Assembly (NCBI GenBank): GCA_001770855.1
Contig: MESE01000001.1
Coordinates: forward strand, 62,001-126,000
DNA length: 64,000 nucleotides
Direction of reading: 5' to 3'
From: Burkholderiales bacterium RIFCSPLOWO2_02_FULL_57_36
GTDB lineage: Bacteria > Pseudomonadota > Gammaproteobacteria > Burkholderiales > Burkholderiaceae_D
Shown: piece after piece, positions 9,754 through 18,945 of the stretch
Numbering within the stretch: the first letter of the stretch is position 1
Layout: each line of letters starts with the position of its first letter
Position numbers and translations under genes: made by a program
The notes under the pieces: model-generated
What the model was told of the DNA's origin: nothing
The model's input: only the letters and a program-made list of their open reading frames with translations
Database searches by the model: none

Positions 9754-9930
9754 ATGAGTTCATCATCCAATGTCTTGGATGACGATGGGCTGCGTATCCT
9801 GTTGCGCAAAAGCTCGCCCGCGGAATTCCTGGTCGAAGGCTGGAGGCCAGCCCGGTGCGCGTTACAGCATACTTTCCTTATTGCAATATGTCTATTGGCG
9901 GATTTGCATGCTTTTCAACATGTGTGGTAA
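9754..9930 (+). CDS. Possible small protein, 58 residues (uncertain)
   Basis: ATG at 9754 is preceded at a proper distance by GGAG (in ACGGAGAAT) and opens a 58-codon frame ending TAA at 9930. The product begins MSSSSNVLDDDGLRILLRK and has a weakly hydrophobic stretch (HTFLIAICLLADLHAF). It starts 21 bp from, and divergent to, the coiled-coil/AsmA gene. I recognise no family. The first half reads like a coding sequence but the second half does not clearly, so it could be a real short gene or the remnant of a longer one. Confidence 0.3.
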   Translation: MSSSSNVLDDDGLRILLRKSSPAEFLVEGWRPARCALQHTFLIAICLLADLHAFQHVW

Positions 9931-10144
9931 CCGGTTAACACTGCCGCGGCGGGAGTTGTCTTTTGGTTCATTTTTGTAAATCTCGACAGGATTAATCCGC
10001 GCTGCGCCAACTGATGGAACGGCGGCGTCCGGCATTCCGCGCCGGCCGACTCAAGCATCGGAAGGATTGCCTATAATGAGTTCTGCAAAAAGTGGTCGGC
10101 TTCGTCCGCACAATCAATCTATCTGAAATAGGCGTTTGACACTC
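9931..10144. other. Upstream region of the thioesterase gene
   Basis: With the uncertain small reading frame before it, the gap between the coiled-coil/AsmA gene and the thioesterase gene is 412 bp. No hairpin, tRNA or repeat was noticed. It probably holds divergent promoters; I could not place them confidently. Confidence 0.4.
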
Positions 10145-10573
10145 ATGGCAATTTGGAAAGACGCTGTGGATCTAGCACAGCTTGCACAAAGAAATGCCGG
10201 TACCGCGGCTTCCCATCTCGGGATCGAATTCACGGGGTTCGGCGAAGACTGGCTGGCGGCCCGCATGCCGGTAGACCATAGAACCGTGCAACCAATGGGC
10301 ATTCTGCATGGAGGAGCCTCGGTATTGCTGGCGGAAACCTTAGGCAGCGTAGCCAGCAATTTGTGCGTGGACAGCGAGACCCATTATTGCGTCGGACTCG
10401 ATATCAATGCCAATCACATCCGCTCCGTGAAGGATAAGTATGTGATAGGCGAAGCGCGTCCGATTCATATCGGGCGTTCAACCCATGTTTGGGAAATCCG
10501 GATTTCTGATTCGGCGGAACGCCTTACCTGCATTTCGCGCCTGACCATGTCGGTGTTGCCGCGCGATCGGTAA
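10145..10573 (+). CDS. Hotdog-fold acyl-CoA thioesterase (PaaI / MenI-like)
   Basis: A 142-residue single-domain hotdog protein. The segment QPMGILHGGASVLLAETLGS carries the HGG motif and catalytic acidic residue (Glu in LLAETLG) of the PaaI/YdiI/EntH branch, which hydrolyses acyl- or aroyl-CoA thioesters. The later part, ANHIRSVKDKYVIGEA and GRSTHVWEIRI, is the usual beta-sheet of the fold. I chose the ATG at 10145 rather than the in-frame TTG nine bases earlier, because the protein then begins MAIWKDAV as is normal and a weak AGG lies upstream. It converges with the HD-domain gene. The physiological substrate cannot be told from sequence; candidates are 1,4-dihydroxy-2-naphthoyl-CoA-like or phenylacetyl-CoA-like esters. 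Confidence 0.85.
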   Translation: MAIWKDAVDLAQLAQRNAGTAASHLGIEFTGFGEDWLAARMPVDHRTVQPMGILHGGASVLLAETLGSVASNLCVDSETHYCVGLDINANHIRSVKDKYVIGEARPIHIGRSTHVWEIRISDSAERLTCISRLTMSVLPRDR

Positions 10574-10638
10574 TCCCGCAGTGGCTACACGTTATCCGAA
10601 CGCGTTACACCCGCGCCTGTCCATGAAGTGATGCGGGT

Positions 10639-11190
10639 TTAATCCGGACGCCTTGCATAGACTTCATCGAACGCGGTTTCCAGCGATGGGGATATGCCGC
10701 GCATGCAGTCGACCACTTCTTTCGACCAGTCGAAATAATCCTGAATCTGCCGAGTCGTCAAATCCGGCGGCGGATGGTCCGCCATGTCTCGCAGATCGCA
10801 GATTTTTTCTGCCAGCTTGATCAGCTTCGCCCGCCGCGAAATATGCGGCGCCTGTTCGAGCTGGCGCAGCTTTCGTTCCTGCGCCGACATCGACACATCA
10901 TCGGTGACTTCTTCCACGACTTCCGCGATGGTCAGGCCGAAATACTGCCGCAATTCTTCATTGGTGGTCTCGGTGTCTTCCATCGTATCGTGCAATATCG
11001 CTGCCGCAATGACTTGTTCATCGGCGATATTGCCCTCGACACCCAGTACATGGGCAAGCTGAATCGGATGTGAAATACTGGTGGATAGCTCGGCATCCTT
11101 TTTGCGCTGATTGCGATGCTTGTGCGCCGCAAAGCCCAGTGCCGCCAGGATGATTTGCGTGCCGGATAAGGGGTGGTCGGGTTTTTTCAT
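10639..11190 (-). CDS. MESH1-like small (p)ppGpp hydrolase (HD domain)
   Basis: A 183-residue stand-alone HD hydrolase. The metal-binding set resembles the hydrolase half of SpoT: AAHKHRNQRKK near the N-terminus, the histidine in SHPIQLAHVL, the HD pair and following acids in AAILHDTMEDT, then VTDD, and KLIKLAEKICDLRDM with the late Asp. There is no synthetase, TGS or ACT domain, so it matches small alarmone hydrolases, which remove pyrophosphate from (p)ppGpp or related nucleotides, using Mn2+. An NADPH phosphatase side activity is known for animal MESH1. The protein is cytosolic. It stands alone, transcribed toward the thioesterase gene, with a long AT-rich region upstream. The family assignment is firm; the substrate is inferred. 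Confidence 0.85.
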   Translation of the reverse strand: MKKPDHPLSGTQIILAALGFAAHKHRNQRKKDAELSTSISHPIQLAHVLGVEGNIADEQVIAAAILHDTMEDTETTNEELRQYFGLTIAEVVEEVTDDVSMSAQERKLRQLEQAPHISRRAKLIKLAEKICDLRDMADHPPPDLTTRQIQDYFDWSKEVVDCMRGISPSLETAFDEVYARRPD

Positions 11191-11636
11191 CTGAAGTACT
11201 TATCTGCTGACCGATAGCGAGCGTTCAACGTCAATGAATGAATTTGTATCGGTTACAAGGATGAACGCAAGAAGCACGTTGATTTCTCATCAATTTATAA
11301 CCGATTTTCGGCTTGATAAAACATAAATTTGATGAAAACAATGTTCGTTTTTACCAACCGCGGCGCCAGCGAAAGCAATCGGGCCATGCAACACCGTTCT
11401 GTCGTGCCCATTAAATTCCAATTAATTAACGGTTTCACATGCAATAAAAACACTTTGCGCCGACGTGGCGCAATTCCAATATTGCTTTCAACATAATAGC
11501 CTCAAAAAATCCCGGATTATTGAGTTCTATCCGTTACGATGCCTTGAGGAAACGCAAAATATAGCCGACAATTTAATTCAATATTGGGAAAGATTGGTTG
11601 TACGAGAAGACTTCATTATTTGATTGGAATTCAATC
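11191..11636. other. AT-rich intergenic region between divergent genes
   Basis: About 446 bp, clearly poorer in GC than the flanking genes, lying between the divergent HD-hydrolase and secreted-protein genes. It contains an imperfect inverted repeat (TCATCAATTTAT near 11287 and ATAAATTTGATGA near 11323). Promoters for both directions are expected here. No gene or RNA was recognised. Confidence 0.5.
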
Positions 11637-12005
11637 ATGAAGACGGGCGACTGGTTCAGCTTTTCCATCGTATCGCTTTGTATCGGCCTTGCGCCTTGGG
11701 CTGGCGCTCAGGAACGCGCGGATACTCAAGAATTCTCCGTATATTCGCCGTCAGACAGCGACACGAGAAAATTTTCCTGGAAGTTGCGTGGGCGTTCCGA
11801 TTTTTCCAATGCAGGCCGTGAATGGGTCGCAGAACTGGAGCGGGCGGGAATTGTCAACCGCTCTCTGCAAGGGCCTTATCGCGTTGCTGTGCCGCTGCTG
11901 TCTTTCGGCCATGCCGGTCCCAAAATAATGATCACCTATACCCGCAAACTGCCGGGCGCAACGGGAGACGGCATGCTGATCTTTATTCATGTCCCCATTC
12001 CGTGA
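11637..12005 (+). CDS. Small secreted protein of unknown function
   Basis: A 122-residue protein. The in-frame TTG at 11598 is a poorer start than the ATG at 11637, from which the product begins with a typical signal peptide (hydrophobic core FSIVSLCIGLAPWAGA, cleavage after AGA before QERAD). The mature part of about 97 residues is polar then beta-rich (YRVAVPLLSFG, PKIMITYTRKLPG, GMLIFIHVPIP), with no cysteine and no recognised domain. It probably resides in the periplasm. It is followed after 227 bp by the PAS-GGDEF-EAL gene on the same strand, but the gap is too long to assume an operon. Confidence 0.6.
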   Translation: MKTGDWFSFSIVSLCIGLAPWAGAQERADTQEFSVYSPSDSDTRKFSWKLRGRSDFSNAGREWVAELERAGIVNRSLQGPYRVAVPLLSFGHAGPKIMITYTRKLPGATGDGMLIFIHVPIP

Positions 12006-12232
12006 GAACGTCCGGACCGGTTGCCGCAATATTCATCCATGGTTCCCGGTGTCGCATCCATCATTGGAAGCGTGGCGTCAACGCAGTATTCTCTTCGCTT
12101 GTGTTGCGTCTTGGCAACTGCCGCGCGGCGCGGCTAAGGTAACATGGCCTGTCGGGAACAACAGCATCGGCTCCATTCGGCCACGCTGTTGATTGCGCAA
12201 TGTTCATCACTCAAAAAGAAGCTTAAGCCATC

Positions 12233-14758
12233 ATGACCGCCGTGCCAGGGAAGCGCGAAAGCCCGCAGGATGTGCTGCGCCGTCTAGCCGACTGCGCGTC
12301 GATGATCGTCTGGGAAATAGACATTGATAACCGCTGCATTTACCTCAATCCCGAGTCCATGCAAGGATTGTCGGATCCTGGGGCAATCAATCCTTCGGAA
12401 TGGCTGAAGTTCATTCACCCTGAGGATTTTCCGGAGATGTTCCGGATCTGGCAGGCGGCCAGACATAACCGGAAAGAATACCAGCTCGAATACCGTCTCG
12501 TGCGTAGCGATGGATCGTTCCGGTGGATGCTGGAAACGGCTGCACCACGCTGGTCCGATGCCGGGCAACTGAAAAGCTATATCGGTACCATCGTCGATGT
12601 GACCGAACGCCACGAAGCGCGTGCAAAACTTGTGCGAAGTGAAGCCGAACATCGGCTGCTCACGGAATATGCGCGCGACATGATATCGCATAGCGATGCG
12701 AATGATCGATACGTGTACGCATCCCCTTCACACAAGGACACTCTGGGATACGATCCGGAAGAGATGAAGGGGACTCAGCTCTATGATTACATTCATCCGG
12801 ACGATATAAAGCCAGCCGAAAATCCCGCCAAGAGCGAGGTTCAAGGACAAGTTCCGCGCTTGGTCAACATTCGATTCAGGCACAAGAACGGCAAATGGAT
12901 CTGGCTCGGAGCCAGCACGCGCACGATCAGGGATCCCAATACCGGCAAAAAGACCGGAATGGTTTCAGTGGCCCGGGACATCACTGCGCAACTGGAAGCC
13001 GCACGCGAACTGGCCCACAGAGAGGAGCGCTTTCGCAGCCTGACGTCCCTGTCATCCGACTGGTATTGGGAAATCGATACGGAGGGACGGTTCATCTTCA
13101 TTTCCGATGGAATTTTTACCCGTCTCGGTGTGCGTCCGGAGCAGTTCCTCGGGACGACGTTCGAATCGCATGTTGCGGATATCAGGGACACCGCCTTTGT
13201 CGAGTGCTCCAAGAGCATGGCGGCGAGGCGTCCGTTTCGGGATTTTGTCTGCCCGGTCAACTCCATATTGGAGCCCGGCGTTATACGTTTTTTTCGCATA
13301 TCGGGCGAGCCTTTTACAGAGGATGGCGTATTTTCCGGCTTTCGCGGCGTAACGCATGATGTGACGCGCGAGATCAATACCGCGCGTGCATTGGAACGGC
13401 TGGCAACGCGCGATACCTTGACCGGCTTGCCCAATCGGGCATTGCTGGAGACCCGATTGAGGCAGCGCCTGAACAATCGGCGCGGCGAAGTGGATCAAGC
13501 CGTATTCTTTATCGACCTGGATGCTTTCAAGGAAGTCAACGACTCGCTGGGTCACGCGGCGGGCGATATGCTGTTGAAGGAAATTGCGGCGCGTCTCAGG
13601 CAATGCGTGCGCCCGGACGATATCGTGGCCCGGCTGGGCGGCGATGAGTTTGTGATCGTGGCCGAATGCAAGCAAGGCAGCCTGTCGGCCACGAGCATTG
13701 CCGAGAAGCTGTACGCGGCACTGGAAAAGCCGGCCGTGACCGCCGGGCACGAGGTGAAGGTGCGAGCATCCACCGGGATCAGCATGTACCCGCAGGACGG
13801 GGAAACCAGTGAGATGTTGCTGCAAAATGCCGATACCGCCTTGTACCGGGTGAAAGCGGCGGGCGGCAAAACCTTCAGTTTCTTTACCGCCGAAATGGGC
13901 GCGGCGAGCAAGCTGCGCCTGGCGATGCAGGGCGCCCTGCGGCACGCACTGGAGCGAAACGAATTCGAGGTGCATTATCAGCCGCGCGTCAATCTCGCCA
14001 CGCTGGAAATGACTGGAATGGAAGCGCTGCTGCGCTGGACGCATCCGGAAATGGGATCGATTTCTCCGGTCGAGTTCATCCCTCTTGCCGAAGAAACCGG
14101 TTTGATCGATGAGATCGGTGACTGGGTTTTGCGGCGTGCCACTATCCAGACCCAGGAATGGATCAGCCGGTACAACCGGCCGCTCCGGATCTCGGTCAAC
14201 TTGTCGGCGCGGCAACTGCAGAACCAGAAGCTGGTAGCGTCCGTGGCGCAGGCCTTGCATAGCAGTTGTTTGCCGGCGCATTTGCTGGAACTGGAGCTGA
14301 CTGAAACCGGACTGGTGGAAGATCCCGATCTGGCGGCACGATTGCTCAATGAGCTCAAGGCATTCGGCTTGCGCTTGTCGGTCGACGATTTCGGCACCGG
14401 ATATTCTTCATTGTCTTATCTATGCCGCTTTCCGCTGGATACCTTGAAGCTGGATCGTTCATTCCTGTTGCAAAAACATCCGGAAGACGTCAGTCCCCGG
14501 AAACTGGCGAAGGCCATCATTAATCTGGCGCATACGCTGAACTTGTCGGTGGTGGCGGAGGGTGTCGAGACAAAAGAGCATCTGGAATTCCTGCGCAAGA
14601 CATCGTGCGATGAAATCCAGGGTTTTTGCATCAGCAGGCCGATACCCGCTGAGGAATTCGAAAAAATATTGCGCGAAGCCTTGCCCGCACTGCCGATTAA
14701 GGATCTGGTGAGCGGTAAAGCCCGGATGCGCTCGGTTCGATCCAGGTTTTTTGCCTGA
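12233..14758 (+). CDS. Triple-PAS GGDEF-EAL cyclic-di-GMP protein
   Basis: An 841-residue soluble protein with three PAS/PAC sensor modules (about 10-130, 135-260, 265-385), a GGDEF domain (about 390-550; motif GGDEF at 469-473 in RLGGDEFVIV) and an EAL domain (about 565-815; EAL at 597-599, then ELELTETG, DDFGTGYSS, KLDRSF, VVAEGVET). Both catalytic signatures are intact, so it may act as a diguanylate cyclase, a phosphodiesterase or both. The first PAS opens with CASMIVWEIDIDNRC and the third with LSSDWYWEIDTEGRF, the latter like the last PAS of the protein at 2591-6520, so the two genes share ancestry. No membrane helix is visible. The C-terminal tail after the EAL domain (about 25 residues) is basic. 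Confidence 0.93.
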   Translation: MTAVPGKRESPQDVLRRLADCASMIVWEIDIDNRCIYLNPESMQGLSDPGAINPSEWLKFIHPEDFPEMFRIWQAARHNRKEYQLEYRLVRSDGSFRWMLETAAPRWSDAGQLKSYIGTIVDVTERHEARAKLVRSEAEHRLLTEYARDMISHSDANDRYVYASPSHKDTLGYDPEEMKGTQLYDYIHPDDIKPAENPAKSEVQGQVPRLVNIRFRHKNGKWIWLGASTRTIRDPNTGKKTGMVSVARDITAQLEAARELAHREERFRSLTSLSSDWYWEIDTEGRFIFISDGIFTRLGVRPEQFLGTTFESHVADIRDTAFVECSKSMAARRPFRDFVCPVNSILEPGVIRFFRISGEPFTEDGVFSGFRGVTHDVTREINTARALERLATRDTLTGLPNRALLETRLRQRLNNRRGEVDQAVFFIDLDAFKEVNDSLGHAAGDMLLKEIAARLRQCVRPDDIVARLGGDEFVIVAECKQGSLSATSIAEKLYAALEKPAVTAGHEVKVRASTGISMYPQDGETSEMLLQNADTALYRVKAAGGKTFSFFTAEMGAASKLRLAMQGALRHALERNEFEVHYQPRVNLATLEMTGMEALLRWTHPEMGSISPVEFIPLAEETGLIDEIGDWVLRRATIQTQEWISRYNRPLRISVNLSARQLQNQKLVASVAQALHSSCLPAHLLELELTETGLVEDPDLAARLLNELKAFGLRLSVDDFGTGYSSLSYLCRFPLDTLKLDRSFLLQKHPEDVSPRKLAKAIINLAHTLNLSVVAEGVETKEHLEFLRKTSCDEIQGFCISRPIPAEEFEKILREALPALPIKDLVSGKARMRSVRSRFFA

Positions 14759-14981
14759 TGAAGGATGCTAACCGGGCAGATGCCGCGGGGCGCCTTTCGA
14801 CGGGTTGATGCACATCTACCATTTACGCCGTTATACCGCAGCACAGTCATAGAAAAATCCTGCCTGGTGGCGATATCGGTGGATTTTGTTTTTGACTTCA
14901 TTGATGTAACGCAATTGAGTACAAAATACCAACGTTGGCGAACAGACACCGATGCTAGTATTTTCCAAACACGGAGGTGAT

Positions 14982-15218
14982 ATGGCGCTAGAGAAAATGG
15001 GCAAGTATGAAATTGACATCTCGGCAGTTCAGAATCCTGACGCTGACCAGTGGGTGCCATATCTGGAAATTTTCACGGTTCCCGGCAGAGCGGAAAAAGT
15101 GAAGAACGTATTTCCAAAACAGCCTGTGTCGATCAATGCTGTTTTCAAGGCGGCGAACGAAGCAAGGCTCGAAGCGCGCCGGGTCGCGATTTCCATGATC
15201 GGCTGGGGCCGGTTTTAA
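14982..15218 (+). CDS. Conserved-looking small protein, 78 residues, unknown function
   Basis: The product begins MALEKMGKYEIDIS. I preferred the ATG at 14982 because a strong ribosome-binding site, GGAGGTGA at 14973-14980, sits directly before it; the in-frame ATG at 14952 has none. The protein is mixed alpha/beta: a strand (YEIDISAV), a segment WVPYLEIFTVPGRAEKVK, and a basic amphipathic helix (ANEARLEARRVAISMIGWGRF). No cysteine, signal or membrane helix is present. The shape is that of a small cytosolic housekeeping protein, but I do not recognise the family. Confidence 0.65.
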   Translation: MALEKMGKYEIDISAVQNPDADQWVPYLEIFTVPGRAEKVKNVFPKQPVSINAVFKAANEARLEARRVAISMIGWGRF

Positions 15219-15523
15219 GTAATTTCCCCGGCTTCGATCGACCTGTTAAATCAGGTACGGCCTGTCGCTTACGGCGTCGGCGCGGCAGTATGTGCAATTC
15301 TGATCTCGTGCATACGCGCGTCGGAGATTGCTGTTTTTTCTCCAATGCAAGATCTGTTACGGATAACTCCGGACATCGGATCAGATACTCGCTAATCGTC
15401 ATATTCTTCCTGCTCGAATTCGATATCCGGATTCTGCCGAATCCAGCTGCAACGCCATTCATGGTTAGAATGTAGCGCTCTCCCGATCCGATCGGGAATT
15501 CAATTTCGTCAAAGAAGAACATC
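15219..15523. other. Intergenic region before the SDR gene
   Basis: About 305 bp with lower coding character. All frames are interrupted or show poor codon use; the opposite-strand frame that crosses it is a shadow of the SDR gene. No hairpin of note. It presumably carries the SDR promoter. Confidence 0.4.
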
Positions 15524-16300
15524 ATGGCGCATCCATATTTGCAGACATTTTCGCTGGACGGGAAAATTGCCCTGGTCACGGGCGCCGTACGCGGCCTAGG
15601 GCTGGAAATCGCTTGCGCGATGGCCGGTTCCGGCGCACATGTGATCCTGAACGGACGAGACGCGGCGAATCTTGCCGCCGCCGTGCAGACAATTACGTCG
15701 CGCGGCCAGTCGGCATCGGCGCTGCTCTTCGATGTCGCCGACCCGGTTGCAGTCAAGGTGGCGTTCGCCGAGATCGCGGCAACCCATGGCCGTCTGGATA
15801 TCCTGGTAAGCAATGCCGGCACGCGCAACCGCAAACCCTTGCTCGATTTCACCGACGAAGAGATCCAGTCCATGGTGCAAGTCAACCTCGGCGCCGGCTA
15901 TATACTTGCACGCGAAGCGGCACGTCTGATGCTGCCGCTTCGCAGCGGACGCCTGATCACGATCACATCGATCGCCGGACAGATAGCGCGTGCCGGCGAT
16001 CCGGTGTATGCCGGCGTCAAGCAGGGACTGACCGGCATGATGCGCGCGCTGGCCGCGGAATACGGCCCGATGGGAATTACCAGCAATGCGATTGCGCCGG
16101 GCGGGTTCGCCACCGAAGCCAATGCCGCGGCAATCGCCGATGCGAAGATACACGATCATTTCGCGAATAGAACGCCGCTAGGACGCTGGGGCCGGCCGCA
16201 TGAAATTGCAGGCGCGGCGGTGTTCCTTGCATCGGCGGCCGCATCGTACGTCAATGGACAGGTGCTGAATGTCGACGGCGGCATGTCGATTGCCATGTGA
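15524..16300 (+). CDS. Short-chain dehydrogenase/reductase (gluconate 5-dehydrogenase-like)
   Basis: A 258-residue classical SDR. The cofactor loop is TGAVRGLG near residue 20, the NAG motif is in LVSNAGTRNR, the catalytic Ser is in ITITSIAGQ, and the Tyr-Lys pair is in VYAGVKQG; the C-terminus ends in the usual VLNVDGGMSIAM. NRD after the second strand (LNGRDAAN) favours NADP(H). The sequence DGKIALVTGA and the overall form are most like gluconate 5-dehydrogenase or 3-ketoacyl-ACP reductase-like SDRs. The substrate is not predictable, as no pathway genes lie next to it: it stands alone and converges with the AsmA gene after 125 bp. Confidence 0.85.
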   Translation: MAHPYLQTFSLDGKIALVTGAVRGLGLEIACAMAGSGAHVILNGRDAANLAAAVQTITSRGQSASALLFDVADPVAVKVAFAEIAATHGRLDILVSNAGTRNRKPLLDFTDEEIQSMVQVNLGAGYILAREAARLMLPLRSGRLITITSIAGQIARAGDPVYAGVKQGLTGMMRALAAEYGPMGITSNAIAPGGFATEANAAAIADAKIHDHFANRTPLGRWGRPHEIAGAAVFLASAAASYVNGQVLNVDGGMSIAM

Positions 16301-16425
16301 TGCGATTGAATCGTTCCGGATTTTCTATGCCGGCGAAGAATTCCAGCATCCCGTGAATCGATGCATGCTCACCATGGACACCGGTTGCATCGAACGTCAT
16401 CCATCCGCGGAAAATCCGGAGGAAT

Positions 16426-18759
16426 CTATCTTTTAAACAAGCCTTTTAATTTTTCCTCGAGCCGTTCCTGTACTTTTTCCTTTACTTCTTCCTTTTTCTC
16501 ATCGATCTTCTGCTTTGCCAGTTCCGTGGCCAGCCCCTCGAAATCGATGCGATACCCGATTGCGGTAAACGGACCTGACAATTTGACCGGTATCGTGAGT
16601 CCTTTCAGCCCTTCCAGTTCTGGCCCGCCTTGTCCTTTTAATGTCGACACGATGGTGGTTTTGGCCAGATAATCGACGCGCTCTTCCCCCAAGTCGATGG
16701 TTCCCGATCCGTTCACCCGGATCAATGGCGATTTGACGTCGAGGTCATTGTTGTGCGCCACACCGTTGGCAATGCGGAAGCTGCCGGTCAGTTCACTGAA
16801 GTCGGTTTTTTCGCTGGACGATCCGGTGCCGGTTTGCGGCTGTTCCTTGCCTCTGATTTCGCCCACTTTTGATTTCGCACTGCGAACCGTCTGCGCGACA
16901 TTGATGCCGCGCACCGCGCCGTCGCGGAGTGCCAGTCGCGCGGTGCCGTTCAGGCCCTTTTTCAGTTGCGTGAAGGTGCCGCCTGCCGCCGTCACGTCCA
17001 GCGCCACGTTGCCGCGGCCTTCGATCGGGTCCTTGCCGATCGCATCTTTCAAAAGGGGCCCGACATTGACGCCGGTCAGATTCTGACGTATCGCAAAGCG
17101 CGGCGGACTGCTGGCCGTGATGGATGCGGAGCCGGTCGCAGTACCGCCATACAGATTTGCCGACAGCGGACTGACATCAAGCTTGCCGCCGCTTGCACGC
17201 AAGTCCAGCCGTACGTTGGATGTCTTGATGTTTTGCGTCTTGAGCGCGCCGATCCTGAGGCCGCCGGTGGCACGCAGGTCGCGCAATGCCGACAGGTCGA
17301 TCGGCTTTTCGGCCTGTGCCGTTTTCTGCGCCGCCGCGGATGGCTTGGCTTGATATCGATCCGCATCGAGCCGGTCGATCGCGACATCAAACGTGTAAGC
17401 CGCCGGCGAAAATTTCGACATGCCGAGTTTTGCATCGAAGGTGCTCTCGTCGAACTTGCCCTTAAGAGCTGCCGACATGACTTGCTTGTCCAGATCGGCG
17501 CTTGCACGGCCGGCTGCATTCAGCTTGAGTGCGCCGCCGGCGGGGTTCGGCAGCGTGAATGCCGCGGCGATGTTCGGCAAATCGACCGTTTGTGTTTTCA
17601 GGTTGATGGAAAACGGTGAGGTCATGGAGCCGTCGATCGCAGTGCTTCCCTGCTTGCCGGATAACGCCAGCGTCAGTTGCGGAGAGCTGAACAACAGTTG
17701 GTCGATGTTGCCGGAAAGCGCTCCCGAGATTTTTGCCTTGGCATCCAACTCGGCATCCTTGATCGCAATGTCGAGCGCCAGCGCCGGAATCTTGAATGCT
17801 TGCGGCGAGCCTTCAAACGATGGCACTGAAAAATCGGATGTGACGGTGCGCGCGCCTTCCGTCAGTTTTGCCTGGCCGCTTAACTTTCCACCCGAGACCT
17901 TGGCGTCGGTAATCGCGAGTTTGGGGATGTCGAATTTTATGTCGAGCGGTTGGCCGGCCCGTTTTCCGCTGGCGCTCAGCCTGATGTCTTCCAGCGCCAA
18001 GCGCTTGTCGGCCGGCTTCAGGTCGGCGTCGCCGGCAAGCTTGATGACCAGGTCGGTAAAGTCCGCCAGCTTGCCCTTGATCTGCGCATCGGCATCTTTC
18101 AGCACGTAGTGCTTGCTGTCGCGGTCGATCATGAAGCCGGTGTTTGCGGCGATGCTCGCATCGACAACAGGATTATTGCTCTTTATATCGGCGCTGACGG
18201 TCATTTTGCTTTCGACCCCATTGGCGATTTTTCCAGTGTCAAAATCGAGTTTTACAATCTCCAGCTTGCGGCGCTCTTGTTGATCGTCGAGCCGCAAGCT
18301 CGCGTTGGTGATGCTCACGCCATCGATATCGAAGCCGATTTGCTGTTGCTGCGATTCTTCCTTGGAAAGAAGATCATCGAAATTGGTGCTGCCATCCTTG
18401 AAGCGCTTGATGTTGGCATTGAGTCCGTCGATGCGGACATGACCGACCACCAGTTTTTTCGATAGCAGGGGGAGTAGTTGCAGCGACACTTTGGCGCTGT
18501 TGATCGATGCAAATTCGTTTTTGCTTTTGTGTTCGGAAATACTGATCCGGCCGAGATCGGCGCCGATTCTCGGGAAAAACGTCAGCTTGATTTCACCGGG
18601 GACGGCAAGCGTGCGCTGTTTCTTTTCCTGCACCAGCTTGATGATCATCGGTTTGTAATCATTCGGATTGAAGGTCGCGGCAATAATGCCTGCCGCAATG
18701 ATCAGCAGCGAAAGCAGTGCAATCGCTGCAATGACGAAATATTTCACTGTTCTTGGCAT
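16426..18759 (-). CDS. AsmA family outer-membrane assembly / lipid-transport protein
   Basis: A 777-residue protein beginning with an N-terminal membrane anchor (YFVIAAIALLSLLIIAAGII) and a long periplasmic beta-rich region typical of AsmA. The start of the domain is present (ATFNPNDYKPMIIKLVQEKK, then PGEIKLTFFPRIG), as is the conserved C-terminal section (GNVALDVTAAGGTFTQLKKG, LNGTARLALRDGAVRGI, FSELTGSFRIANGVAHN). Members of this family bridge the envelope and affect outer-membrane protein and lipid composition. I moved the start from the first in-frame codon at 18801 to ATG 18759 because AAGGAC lies at the right distance and the protein then opens with the anchor. The C-terminus is a charged coiled segment (KQKIDEKKEEVKEKVQERL). 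Confidence 0.92.
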   Translation of the reverse strand: MPRTVKYFVIAAIALLSLLIIAAGIIAATFNPNDYKPMIIKLVQEKKQRTLAVPGEIKLTFFPRIGADLGRISISEHKSKNEFASINSAKVSLQLLPLLSKKLVVGHVRIDGLNANIKRFKDGSTNFDDLLSKEESQQQQIGFDIDGVSITNASLRLDDQQERRKLEIVKLDFDTGKIANGVESKMTVSADIKSNNPVVDASIAANTGFMIDRDSKHYVLKDADAQIKGKLADFTDLVIKLAGDADLKPADKRLALEDIRLSASGKRAGQPLDIKFDIPKLAITDAKVSGGKLSGQAKLTEGARTVTSDFSVPSFEGSPQAFKIPALALDIAIKDAELDAKAKISGALSGNIDQLLFSSPQLTLALSGKQGSTAIDGSMTSPFSINLKTQTVDLPNIAAAFTLPNPAGGALKLNAAGRASADLDKQVMSAALKGKFDESTFDAKLGMSKFSPAAYTFDVAIDRLDADRYQAKPSAAAQKTAQAEKPIDLSALRDLRATGGLRIGALKTQNIKTSNVRLDLRASGGKLDVSPLSANLYGGTATGSASITASSPPRFAIRQNLTGVNVGPLLKDAIGKDPIEGRGNVALDVTAAGGTFTQLKKGLNGTARLALRDGAVRGINVAQTVRSAKSKVGEIRGKEQPQTGTGSSSEKTDFSELTGSFRIANGVAHNNDLDVKSPLIRVNGSGTIDLGEERVDYLAKTTIVSTLKGQGGPELEGLKGLTIPVKLSGPFTAIGYRIDFEGLATELAKQKIDEKKEEVKEKVQERLEEKLKGLFKR

Positions 18760-18945
18760 ATTGTCCTTGCAAGAAAGAATCGGGATAACGCGCATGCGCA
18801 TGCGCAGGCGTGCCGGTTGCGGTCCATGGCGCTCATCAAATGAAAGTGTACTGTTTTTTCATTGCAAAGTTCGGGTTCCATTTATACAAACTGAAGCGTA
18901 TTATAAATATCACTACAAGCGTGTTTATTTAAATGAGAGGCAGCC

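Noticed and set aside
10574..10638. Possible bidirectional terminator (ACCCGC / GCGGGT)
   Set aside because: Stem of about six pairs with an 18-base loop and only a short T-run; too weak to call.
13052..14281. 409-codon minus-strand frame
   Set aside because: Shadow of the PAS-GGDEF-EAL gene; composition typical of antisense frames.
15145..15885. 246-codon minus-strand frame
   Set aside because: Covers the SDR gene antisense and the intergenic region; no homology pattern.
16314..16420. 11-bp inverted repeat (TCCGGATTTTC / GAAAATCCGGA) between convergent genes
   Set aside because: Arms are more than 80 bp apart, so a stable hairpin or terminator is unlikely; probably chance.
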